The translations under genes and the position numbers were made by a program. A stretch of 8,251 bases of DNA from CAZESS01 sp964594625 (GTDB lineage: Archaea > Thermoplasmatota > E2 > UBA202 > DSCA01). The notes below the pieces were generated by a model. It saw only the letters and a list, made by a program, of their open reading frames with translations, was not told where the DNA came from and did not search any database. Below, one piece after another: positions 1-5,160 of this stretch (within the stretch, counting starts at the first letter, position 1; each line of letters starts with the position of its first letter). The DNA lies in contig CAZQNC010000057.1 in assembly GCA_964594625.1 (NCBI GenBank), positions 1-8,251 of the forward strand. The letters are read 5' to 3'.

Positions 1-1000
1 AGACCACGGCATCCTGGATGTGCTGGGGGACGCCCCGGAGGTTGAGGATGGAGCAGGTTCCCTTTTGCACCAGCGACTCCATGGGGGTGGCATCCGCCGA
101 AAAAAGATTCATCTTGTCGAGCTCCTCGAGCTGGGGGATGACGTTCCATTTGGCGCTGCTCTTGACGTCTTTCAGGGCCTCGATGATGTCCGAGAGGAGG
201 TAGACGCGCTTGGTTTCCTGTACCTCCTTGATGGCCTTGTACAGGATGCCTTTCTGGACGCCGGTGAGCTTTTCCGGGAGCACGTCCAGCAGGTCGTTCA
301 TGTCCAGGTTGATTTCGTCGAGGTGCAGGGGAATAGCTTCGCCGTGGGGGTCGCCGCCGGGTGCGTACTGCTCGACCTGTTCGCCGTAGCCCTTCGGCTT
401 AACGTCGAAGCGTTTCATCAACTGGAGCTCCTCTTTATCCAGGTTGGGACGGATGAGCGACGCGTACTCGCCGTGGGGGTCGACGATGACCACGGGGACG
501 TCGTGCTCCATGAGCTCCTCGGTGATGACGCCGACGGTGTAGCTTTTGCCGCTGCCGCTCTTGGCCAGCACGGCGATGTGTTTCTGCAGCAGGGCGTTGA
601 TGTCCAGGTAGACGGGGATGTCCATGTCCTTGAGGCGGCCGACGTAGGCGCCCTGCTCGGGGAGCCCGAGTACCTCCCGGACGACCGCCTCGGTTGCGGC
701 ATAGACGGGGCTGCCCTGCCTGAGCGGCGAGCGGGGCACGCTGAGGCCTCTGCTCCCGCGGTAGCCGACGACGTCGGCGGTCGCAGAAATCTTTTGTTCC
801 TCCTCCTGCGCGTCGCCGGAGAACACGTGCTCGAATGACACGTCTGACACCCGCTTGACCTTGCTTATCTGGGCGAGGACCCGCTGTCCCTCGTGCTCCA
901 CGTAGACGTAGTCCAGCCGTTTTACCTGCTGGCCGGATGCAAACGTGAACGACGTCGACGTTGTGTCGCCGTAGATGGTCCCGATCCGCTCCTGCATCAT
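1..1000 (-). CDS. herA: HerA-family bipolar DNA helicase, N-terminal 333 residues (3' end outside window)
   Basis: HerA is a hexameric DNA-translocating ATPase of the HerA/FtsK superfamily. It normally works with the nuclease NurA, and with Mre11-Rad50, in DNA end resection. Visible: an N-terminal beta-rich HAS-barrel-like region (residues about 5-60), a Walker A motif AKSGSGKS (146-153) and the strand-plus-motif VVIVDPHGEY (170-179) typical of HerA/DUF87 ATPases. The frame stays open to base 1, so the C-terminal ATPase half and its arginine finger are not seen. The start is the ATG at 1000, whose ATGA overlaps the stop of the NTPase gene upstream; a second ATG follows directly at 997. An in-frame TAA lies two codons upstream (1004-1006), which fixes the start. 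There is no good Shine-Dalgarno, so translation is probably coupled to the NTPase. The family call is seen in sequence; the role in resection is family knowledge. Confidence 0.9.
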   Translation of the reverse strand, partial: MMQERIGTIYGDTTSTSFTFASGQQVKRLDYVYVEHEGQRVLAQISKVKRVSDVSFEHVFSGDAQEEEQKISATADVVGYRGSRGLSVPRSPLRQGSPVYAATEAVVREVLGLPEQGAYVGRLKDMDIPVYLDINALLQKHIAVLAKSGSGKSYTVGVITEELMEHDVPVVIVDPHGEYASLIRPNLDKEELQLMKRFDVKPKGYGEQVEQYAPGGDPHGEAIPLHLDEINLDMNDLLDVLPEKLTGVQKGILYKAIKEVQETKRVYLLSDIIEALKDVKSSAKWNVIPQLEELDKMNLFSADATPMESLVQKGTCSILNLRGVPQHIQDAVV

Positions 1001-1518
1001 CCGTTAAATGCGACGGCTGCTGTTATAGTTTGCGATGCAGCCCCGGTGAGCAGCGCCGCCAGTTGCTCCGGGGAATGCACCCGGATGAAACGCCCGGGCA
1101 GGAAAGCTGCCATCCGGTCTGCCAGCCGCCGGCGGACAACAAAAACGGCGTGCGGCGCCCGGCGCAGTGCAAAGCGAGCCGCGGGCATCAATCCCTCGCG
1201 GCGGAGTTCAAGCGGGCCCAGCTCGTCAATGATGGTGAGCTGCCGCGTCGTCGCGCCACGGTAGACGGCCTGCCGGGCATGGATGATGCCCTCCCGCCGC
1301 AGCCGGTAGCGGCCCACCGGGGCACCCGCGCCGTCCAGGCGAGCCAGGGGCACCAGTCTGCCGGTGGCCACGTCATGGGCGTCCATACCCGTCTTTTCAT
1401 CATTCCGGAAAAAGGGCAGCGCGATGACGCCGCCGCAGGCCAGGTCGAGCGATGGCAGCAGCTCATACAGAAACGTGCTCTTTCCGCTGTCCCGGCTCCC
1501 CGTATAGAGGACCTTCAT
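997..1518 (-). CDS. THEP1-type nucleoside-triphosphatase (173 aa)
   Basis: Small P-loop NTPase resembling the THEP1/NTPase_1 family, whose members hydrolyse NTPs in vitro but have no settled biological role. Walker A is GSRDSGKST (residues 7-15) and the Walker B region is LTIIDELGPLEL (94-105), with D98/E99 in the family's DELG-type motif. The stretch VGRYRL (68-73) between them also fits the family. Length of about 170 residues is normal. The ATG at 1518 is chosen because it starts the P-loop strand directly and its ATGA overlaps the stop of the upstream membrane-protein gene; the longer open frame reaching 2094 would run through that gene. The stop overlaps the herA start in the same way. 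Its substrate is unknown; the tight coupling to membrane-protein genes suggests it energises or regulates them (inference). A DUF2478-like NTPase is an alternative family name. Confidence 0.82.
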   Translation of the reverse strand: MKVLYTGSRDSGKSTFLYELLPSLDLACGGVIALPFFRNDEKTGMDAHDVATGRLVPLARLDGAGAPVGRYRLRREGIIHARQAVYRGATTRQLTIIDELGPLELRREGLMPAARFALRRAPHAVFVVRRRLADRMAAFLPGRFIRVHSPEQLAALLTGAASQTITAAVAFNG

Positions 1519-2159
1519 AGCAGCAGGATGCCGATCCAGCAGCACACCGAGATAGCCGAGGCAGCCGGATAGTAAACCGCTTGCCGCATCGAGGCAACCC
1601 GCTCGGACAGGTTTGCTGGTACGGCGAGCAGCGCGGGCAGCGTGGCACCGGCCAGCAGACCGGCCAGCGTCGCATGGGACAACGCCCGGGGAAGCAATGC
1701 CGCAATGTCGGCCATGATGAGCGATCCTCCCGCCACGATGGGGGTGAGCATCTGCGTTGATATGTAGCCGACTCCGTACATTGCATAGCCGGAGATGACG
1801 CCCATGCCGACGCGCATTGACATGCTGTCCAGGCGGTCGAGGCGGAGGCGGGGGCTGCGCCAGATGATCTCGAAGATGGCGCCTTCGACGGCGATGGCGA
1901 TGGCCGAGCAGAGCATGCAGCCGCCGACGGGATGCATGTACTTCAGGGCTCCGGCCAGGGCGCCCATGCCCAGCTGCATGCCGGGCTGCCGGTACATGAC
2001 CCGGGTGGCGGCCATCAGGCCGAAGCCGACCAGGCCGGTCATGATTGAGCCGGCGGGAAGAGCCGTGCTGTGGAGTGCGTCGCCGAGCGCGCATTCGAGG
2101 AGGCCCCAGATGGATCCGAACAGGACGATGCCTGCAACCAGTCGAAGATTTTGTTTCAT
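1515..2159 (-). CDS. Polytopic membrane protein with a CxxC pair, function unknown (214 aa)
   Basis: I do not recognise a characterised family. The protein is strongly hydrophobic, with about six predicted membrane segments (roughly residues 7-25, 36-55, 62-75, 83-100, 117-147 and 162-182, with a further one near 200-214). Notable are a glycine-rich GLLE segment near the N-terminus, a PAGSIM turn at 35-40, and a CMLC pair (C81, C84) at the start of the helix ending AVEGAIFEIIW. The pattern is reminiscent of small transporter S-components, but that is only a resemblance. The ATG at 2159 has a good ribosome site, GGTGA, about 8 bases upstream, and follows the previous stop by two bases. An open frame upstream to 2276 overlaps the neighbouring gene and is not used. 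The stop overlaps the NTPase start (ATGA), so the two products are probably made in a fixed ratio and may act together. Confidence 0.78.
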   Translation of the reverse strand: MKQNLRLVAGIVLFGSIWGLLECALGDALHSTALPAGSIMTGLVGFGLMAATRVMYRQPGMQLGMGALAGALKYMHPVGGCMLCSAIAIAVEGAIFEIIWRSPRLRLDRLDSMSMRVGMGVISGYAMYGVGYISTQMLTPIVAGGSLIMADIAALLPRALSHATLAGLLAGATLPALLAVPANLSERVASMRQAVYYPAASAISVCCWIGILLL

Positions 2160-2161
2160 GG

Positions 2162-2587
2162 TTATATCACCTTTATTTCTATGAGGTCGGCCACCCAGAA
2201 CTGTGTGGGCAGCTCTGTGAATATGATGCGTTTGTTGTCCTGGCTGGAAAGCACGCTGTTTTGGACGTGTTTCCATTCCACCTGCTTGGAGTAGCCGTCG
2301 GCCCCGGTAAACGTGTAGGCGTGGGCTGCCGGCTCTGTCACGCCTGCGTGTGCTACAACGTCGGCCATGGCGATGCCCGTGTAGCGTTCGTCGTCGTATC
2401 CGGTGATGGTCTCCTCGGGGTAGATATCGGCGAGCTCCTCGTATGTGATGTCCATGCCGTTGATGGCAAGGGTGTCAGTTGACTCCTGCTGCTGGAACGA
2501 TTGCACGTATATGGTGGCGGCGGTGCCGAGGATCAGCAGGCCGGCGGCGACGAGCGGCACGATGCGACGCATCGTGGCCTGCTTCAT
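2162..2587 (-). CDS. Membrane-anchored SUOX/molybdopterin-oxidoreductase-like domain protein lacking cysteine (141 aa)
   Basis: Residues 7-28 form a single hydrophobic segment after a basic start (MKQATMRR), so the rest (about 30-141) should lie outside the membrane. That part follows the pattern of short proteins with the oxidoreductase molybdopterin-binding (SUOX-like) fold: LAINGMDITYEELADI (40-55), YTGIAMADVVAHAGV (69-83), YTFTGADGYSKQV (91-103) and a closing WVADLIEIKV (131-140). The whole protein contains no cysteine, so the cysteine that ligates molybdenum in true SUOX-type enzymes is absent, and it is probably a binding or structural protein. The assignment is by remembered pattern and is tentative. 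The ATG at 2587 overlaps the upstream stop (ATGA) and has a strong GGAGG about 9 bases before it. The next gene begins two bases after the stop. Confidence 0.72.
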   Translation of the reverse strand: MKQATMRRIVPLVAAGLLILGTAATIYVQSFQQQESTDTLAINGMDITYEELADIYPEETITGYDDERYTGIAMADVVAHAGVTEPAAHAYTFTGADGYSKQVEWKHVQNSVLSSQDNKRIIFTELPTQFWVADLIEIKVI

Positions 2588-2799
2588 TTCGTGTCCTCCG
2601 TGTCGGGCATGGTTGCGATGAGCCAGCCGGCGACGCCCAGGCACACGAGCACGGCGGTCACGGAGTATATGCCGATGTCCGTCCATGCGCCGTATGTGAT
2701 GTTCCAGAGCAGGTAGAATATGATGCCGGCGATGGCGGTCAGCAGTGATATGATTGCTTTGGGGTTCCGAATGGTTTCCTGTACCATGTTTTCTTGCAT
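2584..2799 (-). CDS. Small two-helix membrane protein (71 aa)
   Basis: Unrecognised. Two clear membrane segments lie at residues about 14-33 and 42-63, joined by a short aromatic loop (NITYGAW) and flanked by a charged N-terminus and an acidic tail (MPDTEDTK). It could be a small subunit or a regulator of the membrane proteins encoded downstream. The ATG at 2799 is preferred over the open frame running to 2874, because that extension would be translated from inside the tRNA gene, and because GGAGAG lies 7 bases before this ATG. It is the first coding sequence after tRNA-Trp, only 24 bases from the mature tRNA end. Its stop shares ATGA with the next start. Presence as a real gene is well supported by the ribosome site, the overlap and the membrane pattern; its function is not. 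Confidence 0.72.
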   Translation of the reverse strand: MQENMVQETIRNPKAIISLLTAIAGIIFYLLWNITYGAWTDIGIYSVTAVLVCLGVAGWLIATMPDTEDTK

Positions 2800-2823
2800 G
2801 CTATCTCTCCGGGTGAGGGGGAA
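2800..2823 (-). promoter_or_regulatory. tRNA-to-mRNA junction with Shine-Dalgarno
   Basis: Between the discriminator base of tRNA-Trp and the ATG of the 71-aa membrane protein there are only 24 bases, pyrimidine-rich and then carrying GGAGAG about 7 bases before the start. No TATA box fits into this space, and the only AT-rich run further upstream is the T-loop. The simplest reading is that the protein genes are transcribed as the 3' extension of the tRNA precursor and freed by tRNA 3' processing. Confidence 0.5.
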
Positions 2824-2965
2824 TGGGAGCACTGGGATTTGAACCCAGATCGGCGGGTCTCTTCTATGGGTCATCGCTCCAGTTAATCGTCACCTTTCGG
2901 ATGACCCTCTTGTATTCATTCCCATAACTGGAGCCCGCAATGATCCCTGGTTACACCATGCTCCC
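2824..2965 (-). tRNA. tRNA-Trp (anticodon CCA) with a 69-nt intron
   Basis: Reading the minus strand, the acceptor stem GGGAGCA (2965-2959) pairs with TGCTCCC before discriminator A73 at 2824; CCA is not encoded. The anticodon stem is GCGGG/CCCGC with loop CT-CCA-GA after splicing, and the T-arm is CTGGG-TTCAAAT-CCCAG. The D-arm has a G-U closing pair and a weak 13-22 position. Exon 1 is 2965-2928 (38 nt) and exon 2 is 2858-2824 (35 nt), giving a 73-nt mature tRNA. The intron sits after base 37, the usual site for euryarchaeal tRNA-Trp. A bulge-helix-bulge fits: anticodon stem, central helix CTCC/GAAG (one C-A mismatch), 3-nt bulges AGT and AGA, and an intron stem TATGGG/CCCATA. This would be cut by the archaeal splicing endonuclease. 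Confidence 0.95.
2859..2927 (-). ncRNA. tRNA-Trp intron acting as box C/D 2'-O-methylation guide RNA
   Basis: The 69-nt intron has a complete C/D layout. A TATGGG/CCCATA stem encloses box C (ATGAATA, 2919-2913), a 12-nt spacer, box D' (CCGA, 2900-2897), 3 nt, box C' (GTGACGA, 2893-2887), another 12-nt spacer and box D (ATGA, 2874-2871). The second spacer contains AACTGGAGC (2884-2876), perfectly complementary to GCTCCAGTT across the anticodon loop (2934-2926). Counting five bases upstream of box D places the target at C34. Introns of tRNA-Trp in Haloferax and Pyrococcus are established guides for C34 and U39, so the function is strongly expected. Boxes C, D and D' deviate from consensus but keep the GA pairs needed for a kink-turn, apart from D', which has GA only. 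Confidence 0.87.
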
Positions 2966-2993
2966 GAGAGGGCAATAGTGTATTACCTCCTCT

Positions 2994-3001
2994 TATTTAA
3001 A
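2994..3001 (-). promoter_or_regulatory. TATA box of tRNA-Trp / downstream operon
   Basis: TTTAAATA on the minus strand is centred about 32 bases upstream of tRNA base G1, which places the transcription start roughly 5 bases before the mature tRNA. A second AT-rich element (ATTTAAAC, about 3004-3011) lies just upstream. If the protein genes are co-transcribed with the tRNA, this is also their promoter. Confidence 0.65.
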
Positions 3002-3081
3002 GTTTAAATCAGCCGTCGGGCACGCGTTCATGCAAACAACGTGGCTGGATGGTGGAAACGTAACAACTTTGTACCACAACA

Positions 3082-3089
3082 TTTTTATA
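3082..3089 (+). promoter_or_regulatory. TATA box of tfb; leaderless start
   Basis: TTTTTATA is centred about 28 bases before the TFB start codon, so transcription should begin within a base or two of the ATG. There is no Shine-Dalgarno in the bases before the ATG (TAAACCTAG). The flanking AACATTTTTAT recurs before the zinc-finger gene near 8081. Confidence 0.7.
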
Positions 3090-3113
3090 GAACCGCCGTC
3101 ATAGTAAACCTAG

Positions 3114-4058
3114 ATGTTGGGAGAAAGTGATACATCCAAAAAAATAGAAGAAATAACCGAATGCCCTGAATGCGAATCGAAACGCATCGTCCAGGATTAC
3201 CACCGGGGAGAGCTCGTCTGCCAGAACTGCGGGCTCGTCGTCGACGAATCATTCATAGACCAGGGACCGGAATGGCGGGCGTTTAACGCAGAGGAACGAG
3301 CCGCCAAAGCCCGCACCGGGCCGCCCACCGACTACCGCGGCGGAAAAGACACCATAAGCACCACCATCCGGGGAACCAGAGACAGCTTCGGACGGTCCAT
3401 TCCCACCAAAAACAGGTCACAGCTCTACCGCCTCAAAAAATGGCACCGGCGCATCGGCGGCAAAAGCACCGTGCAGAGCAAGCTCGCCTCCGCCCTCAAA
3501 CGGATGGACCAGCTGTCCTCCGGTCTGGGCCTTCCCAGAAGCGCCCGGGAGACGGCAGCTCTCATATACAAAAAAGCCATCGAGGAAGACTTCATCAAGG
3601 GCCGAAAAATCGACGCCGTGGCCGCCGCAGCCGTCTACGCCGCCTGCCGGCAGTCCGGCATCCCCCGGACGCTCGACGACGTCGTAGAAGCATCAATGGT
3701 CGACCGGAAAGAAGTTGGCAGAACCTACCGGCTGCTCGCACGGGAGCTATCATTGAATCTGATGCCCGCTTCGCCGCAGGACTACGTGGACTACTTCGGC
3801 AGCCAGCTCGACCTCAGCCAGGCCGCCAAGACCAAGGCGCTGGACATCCTCCAGCAGGCCGAGGAAAAAGGGCTGACCTCCGGGCGCGGGCCGACCGGCG
3901 TGGCAGCCGCAGCCATCTACATCGCCTCCATTCTGTGCGGCGAACATCGCACGCAGCAGCAGGTCGCCGACGTGGCCGGCGTCACCGAGGTCACCATCCG
4001 GAACCGGTACAAGGAACTCCCGGAAACCCCGGACGACCTCAAAGCCCTGCTCCAGTAG
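3114..4058 (+). CDS. tfb: Transcription initiation factor B (TFB, archaeal TFIIB)
   Basis: TFB binds the TBP-TATA complex and the BRE and recruits RNA polymerase. All expected parts are present in 314 residues, a normal length. The zinc ribbon uses C17, C20, C36 and C39 (CPEC, CQNC). The B-reader/linker region (about 45-105) includes GPEWRAF and GRSIP. Two cyclin repeats lie at about 115-210 and 213-305, the second with the DNA-binding helix-turn-helix QQQVADVAGVTEVTIRNRYK-type stretch (281-300) that contacts the BRE. The ATG at 3114 lies at the distance from the TATA box expected for a leaderless mRNA. The first dozen codons are unusually A-rich, which fits an unstructured 5' end. No neighbouring gene belongs obviously to transcription, so it is probably a single-gene unit. 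I cannot tell whether the genome has further TFB copies. Confidence 0.97.
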   Translation: MLGESDTSKKIEEITECPECESKRIVQDYHRGELVCQNCGLVVDESFIDQGPEWRAFNAEERAAKARTGPPTDYRGGKDTISTTIRGTRDSFGRSIPTKNRSQLYRLKKWHRRIGGKSTVQSKLASALKRMDQLSSGLGLPRSARETAALIYKKAIEEDFIKGRKIDAVAAAAVYAACRQSGIPRTLDDVVEASMVDRKEVGRTYRLLARELSLNLMPASPQDYVDYFGSQLDLSQAAKTKALDILQQAEEKGLTSGRGPTGVAAAAIYIASILCGEHRTQQQVADVAGVTEVTIRNRYKELPETPDDLKALLQ

Positions 4059-4066
4059 ACCCCATC

Positions 4067-4081
4067 CGTACAGCGCGTACG
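4067..4081 (+). repeat. Short inverted repeat after tfb stop
   Basis: CGTAC-AGCGC-GTACG forms a perfect 5-bp stem with a 5-nt loop nine bases after the TFB stop codon. It could be part of the tfb 3' end. No T-run follows, so it is not a canonical archaeal terminator. Confidence 0.4.
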
Positions 4082-4101
4082 TCATTCGGAACGGGGAGCG
4101 T

Positions 4102-4147
4102 GAGCCAGGTGTCACCGCTCTCCGACACTGGAGATACCGCCTGGCTC
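4102..4147 (+). repeat. Long stem-loop between tfb and the DUF599 gene
   Basis: GAGCCAGGTG (4102-4111) pairs with CGCCTGGCTC (4138-4147) over ten positions, including one G-T wobble. Inside it TCTCC (4119-4123) pairs with GGAGA (4130-4134) around a 6-nt loop. The structure lies in the 3' untranslated stretch of tfb, upstream of the next gene's TATA box. It may be a transcript-end stabiliser, a small RNA or a protein site; the sequence does not decide. Confidence 0.5.
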
Positions 4148-4177
4148 CATATCGCCAGCCACAACATGACCACAACG

Positions 4178-4186
4178 TTTATATAA
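4178..4186 (+). promoter_or_regulatory. TATA box of DUF599 gene; leaderless start
   Basis: TTTATATAA is centred 30 bases before the ATG at 4212, preceded by a CAACG that matches the AAC element before other TATA boxes here. There is no Shine-Dalgarno before the ATG, so the mRNA should have almost no leader. Confidence 0.7.
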
Positions 4187-4211
4187 CCCCCCTGCTAATG
4201 GCGCTCGTCAT

Positions 4212-4892
4212 ATGAACCCGAACCTTGTCAACGGTGCGGCGCTGGCAGTGTTCGCCGGCTGCATTGCCCTGTACGCGATGGTGCTGTGGCGGAGCCTTCG
4301 GGAGCCGGTGACCGCGAAGCGCGGGCTGCTCAACCTGTTCTACCGGGCGTGGGTGACGCGTGTCTCCAACATGGAGGACACCATCGTCGGCGTGCAGAGC
4401 ATGCGCAACCTGATCATGTCCACCACGTTTCTCTCCTCCGCGATACTTGTGCTGCTCGGCCTGCTGGTGCGAAACTTCGAGGGCTGGATAGATCTGACGG
4501 GGGCGCCGACCCATATCATGGAGGCCAAGCTCCTGCTGCTGTTCGGCCTGCTCGTGTTTGCCCTGATGATGTTTCTGCTGTCGCTGCGTCACATGGTGCG
4601 CTTCACGATTCTCATCGGCGTGCCGCCGGAGGACATCGAGCAGACCGCCTGTCGGCTGGAAAACGGCAACGGCGGCAACCTCGACCCCCGGGGGCTCCGG
4701 CAGAAGGTCTTCGTCCGGGCGATGCACCGGTTCACGTTTGGCATTCGCGCCATCTACTACCTGCTGGCCGTCATATTGTGGTTTGTCAACCCCTACGCGT
4801 TCATGGGCGCAACGCTGGTCGTCACGGCGCTGCTCATCTTTTACCAGGACGTCAAAACACCCTGCCCTGATGAGGAAGAAGCACCGATATAG
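4212..4892 (+). CDS. DUF599 family membrane protein (226 aa)
   Basis: Four to five hydrophobic segments (about residues 8-27, 66-86, 104-126, 176-195 and 197-212) together with FYRAWV (43-48), the VQSMRN segment (61-66) and the RHMVRF stretch (126-131) match DUF599, an integral membrane family of unknown function found in bacteria and archaea. The loop at 136-170 (VPPEDIEQTACRLENG and onward) is hydrophilic and likely faces one side of the membrane. The tail is acidic (PCPDEEEAPI). The ATG at 4212 is supported by its position relative to the TATA box. The 49-aa zinc-ribbon gene follows after 115 bases and may share the transcript. The family assignment is by remembered pattern; no biochemical role is known to me. 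Confidence 0.8.
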   Translation: MNPNLVNGAALAVFAGCIALYAMVLWRSLREPVTAKRGLLNLFYRAWVTRVSNMEDTIVGVQSMRNLIMSTTFLSSAILVLLGLLVRNFEGWIDLTGAPTHIMEAKLLLLFGLLVFALMMFLLSLRHMVRFTILIGVPPEDIEQTACRLENGNGGNLDPRGLRQKVFVRAMHRFTFGIRAIYYLLAVILWFVNPYAFMGATLVVTALLIFYQDVKTPCPDEEEAPI

Positions 4893-4895
4893 TCC

Positions 4896-4915
4896 CGGCT
4901 ACGGCTCCAGCCGGC
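4896..4915 (+). repeat. Hairpin just after DUF599 stop
   Basis: CCGGCT and AGCCGG form a 6-bp stem with an 8-nt loop starting four bases after the stop codon. This may help define the transcript end; there is no following T-run. Confidence 0.4.
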
Positions 4916-4938
4916 GGGGTCAGCCACTATCGCGCTGC

Positions 4939-4951
4939 CATGCCGGGCATG
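4939..4951. repeat. 13-bp perfect palindrome CATGCC-G-GGCATG
   Basis: Two 6-bp arms around a single central G, in the 115-base gap before the small zinc-ribbon gene and about 60 bases upstream of its start. A dimeric regulator site is possible, but chance is not excluded in GC-rich DNA. Confidence 0.3.
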
Positions 4952-5007
4952 TCTTTCCAGTGATTGGCCTGGCACAAACGTGAAATAGCCCGCCGGGATG
5001 AAGCCGT

Positions 5008-5157
5008 ATGGCCGACGACATCGTATGCCCGAGCTGCGGCAGGACAATCGATCCATCGGTGGATTACATCCGGGTGGGCGGCATGTGCGAGCCCGAGGGC
5101 ACCACCGAGGCTGATGAGGCACCCACGATGTGCCCCTTCTGCGGGGAAAAGCTGTGA
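5008..5157 (+). CDS. Small zinc-ribbon protein (49 aa)
   Basis: The short frame encodes a protein with two CxxC knuckles, CPSC (residues 7-10) near the N-terminus and CPFCGEKL (42-49) at the very end, plus a further cysteine (C27). This is the layout of a single zinc ribbon with a 31-residue insert between the knuckles. It probably binds zinc; a partner or nucleic acid target cannot be inferred. A weak Shine-Dalgarno-like GGGATGA lies about 7 bases before the ATG, and no convincing TATA box is nearby, so it may be read from the DUF599 promoter. Its stop is only three bases from the stop of the convergent membrane-protein gene. It is below the usual length cut-off for gene callers and easily missed. 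Confidence 0.7.
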   Translation: MADDIVCPSCGRTIDPSVDYIRVGGMCEPEGTTEADEAPTMCPFCGEKL

Positions 5158-5160
5158 CGG

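Noticed and set aside
20..838. Long plus-strand open frame (272 codons)
   Set aside because: It is antisense to herA, whose minus-strand product has clear HerA motifs. The translation shows only valine/aspartate-rich low-complexity typical of GC-rich antisense frames.
997..2094. NTPase frame extended to 365 residues
   Set aside because: The extra N-terminal part runs through the 214-aa membrane-protein gene in another frame. The ATGA overlap at 1518 puts the start just before the P-loop strand.
3440..4186. Plus-strand frame of 248 codons overlapping tfb
   Set aside because: It is an alternative frame of tfb, arginine/proline-rich without any domain pattern.
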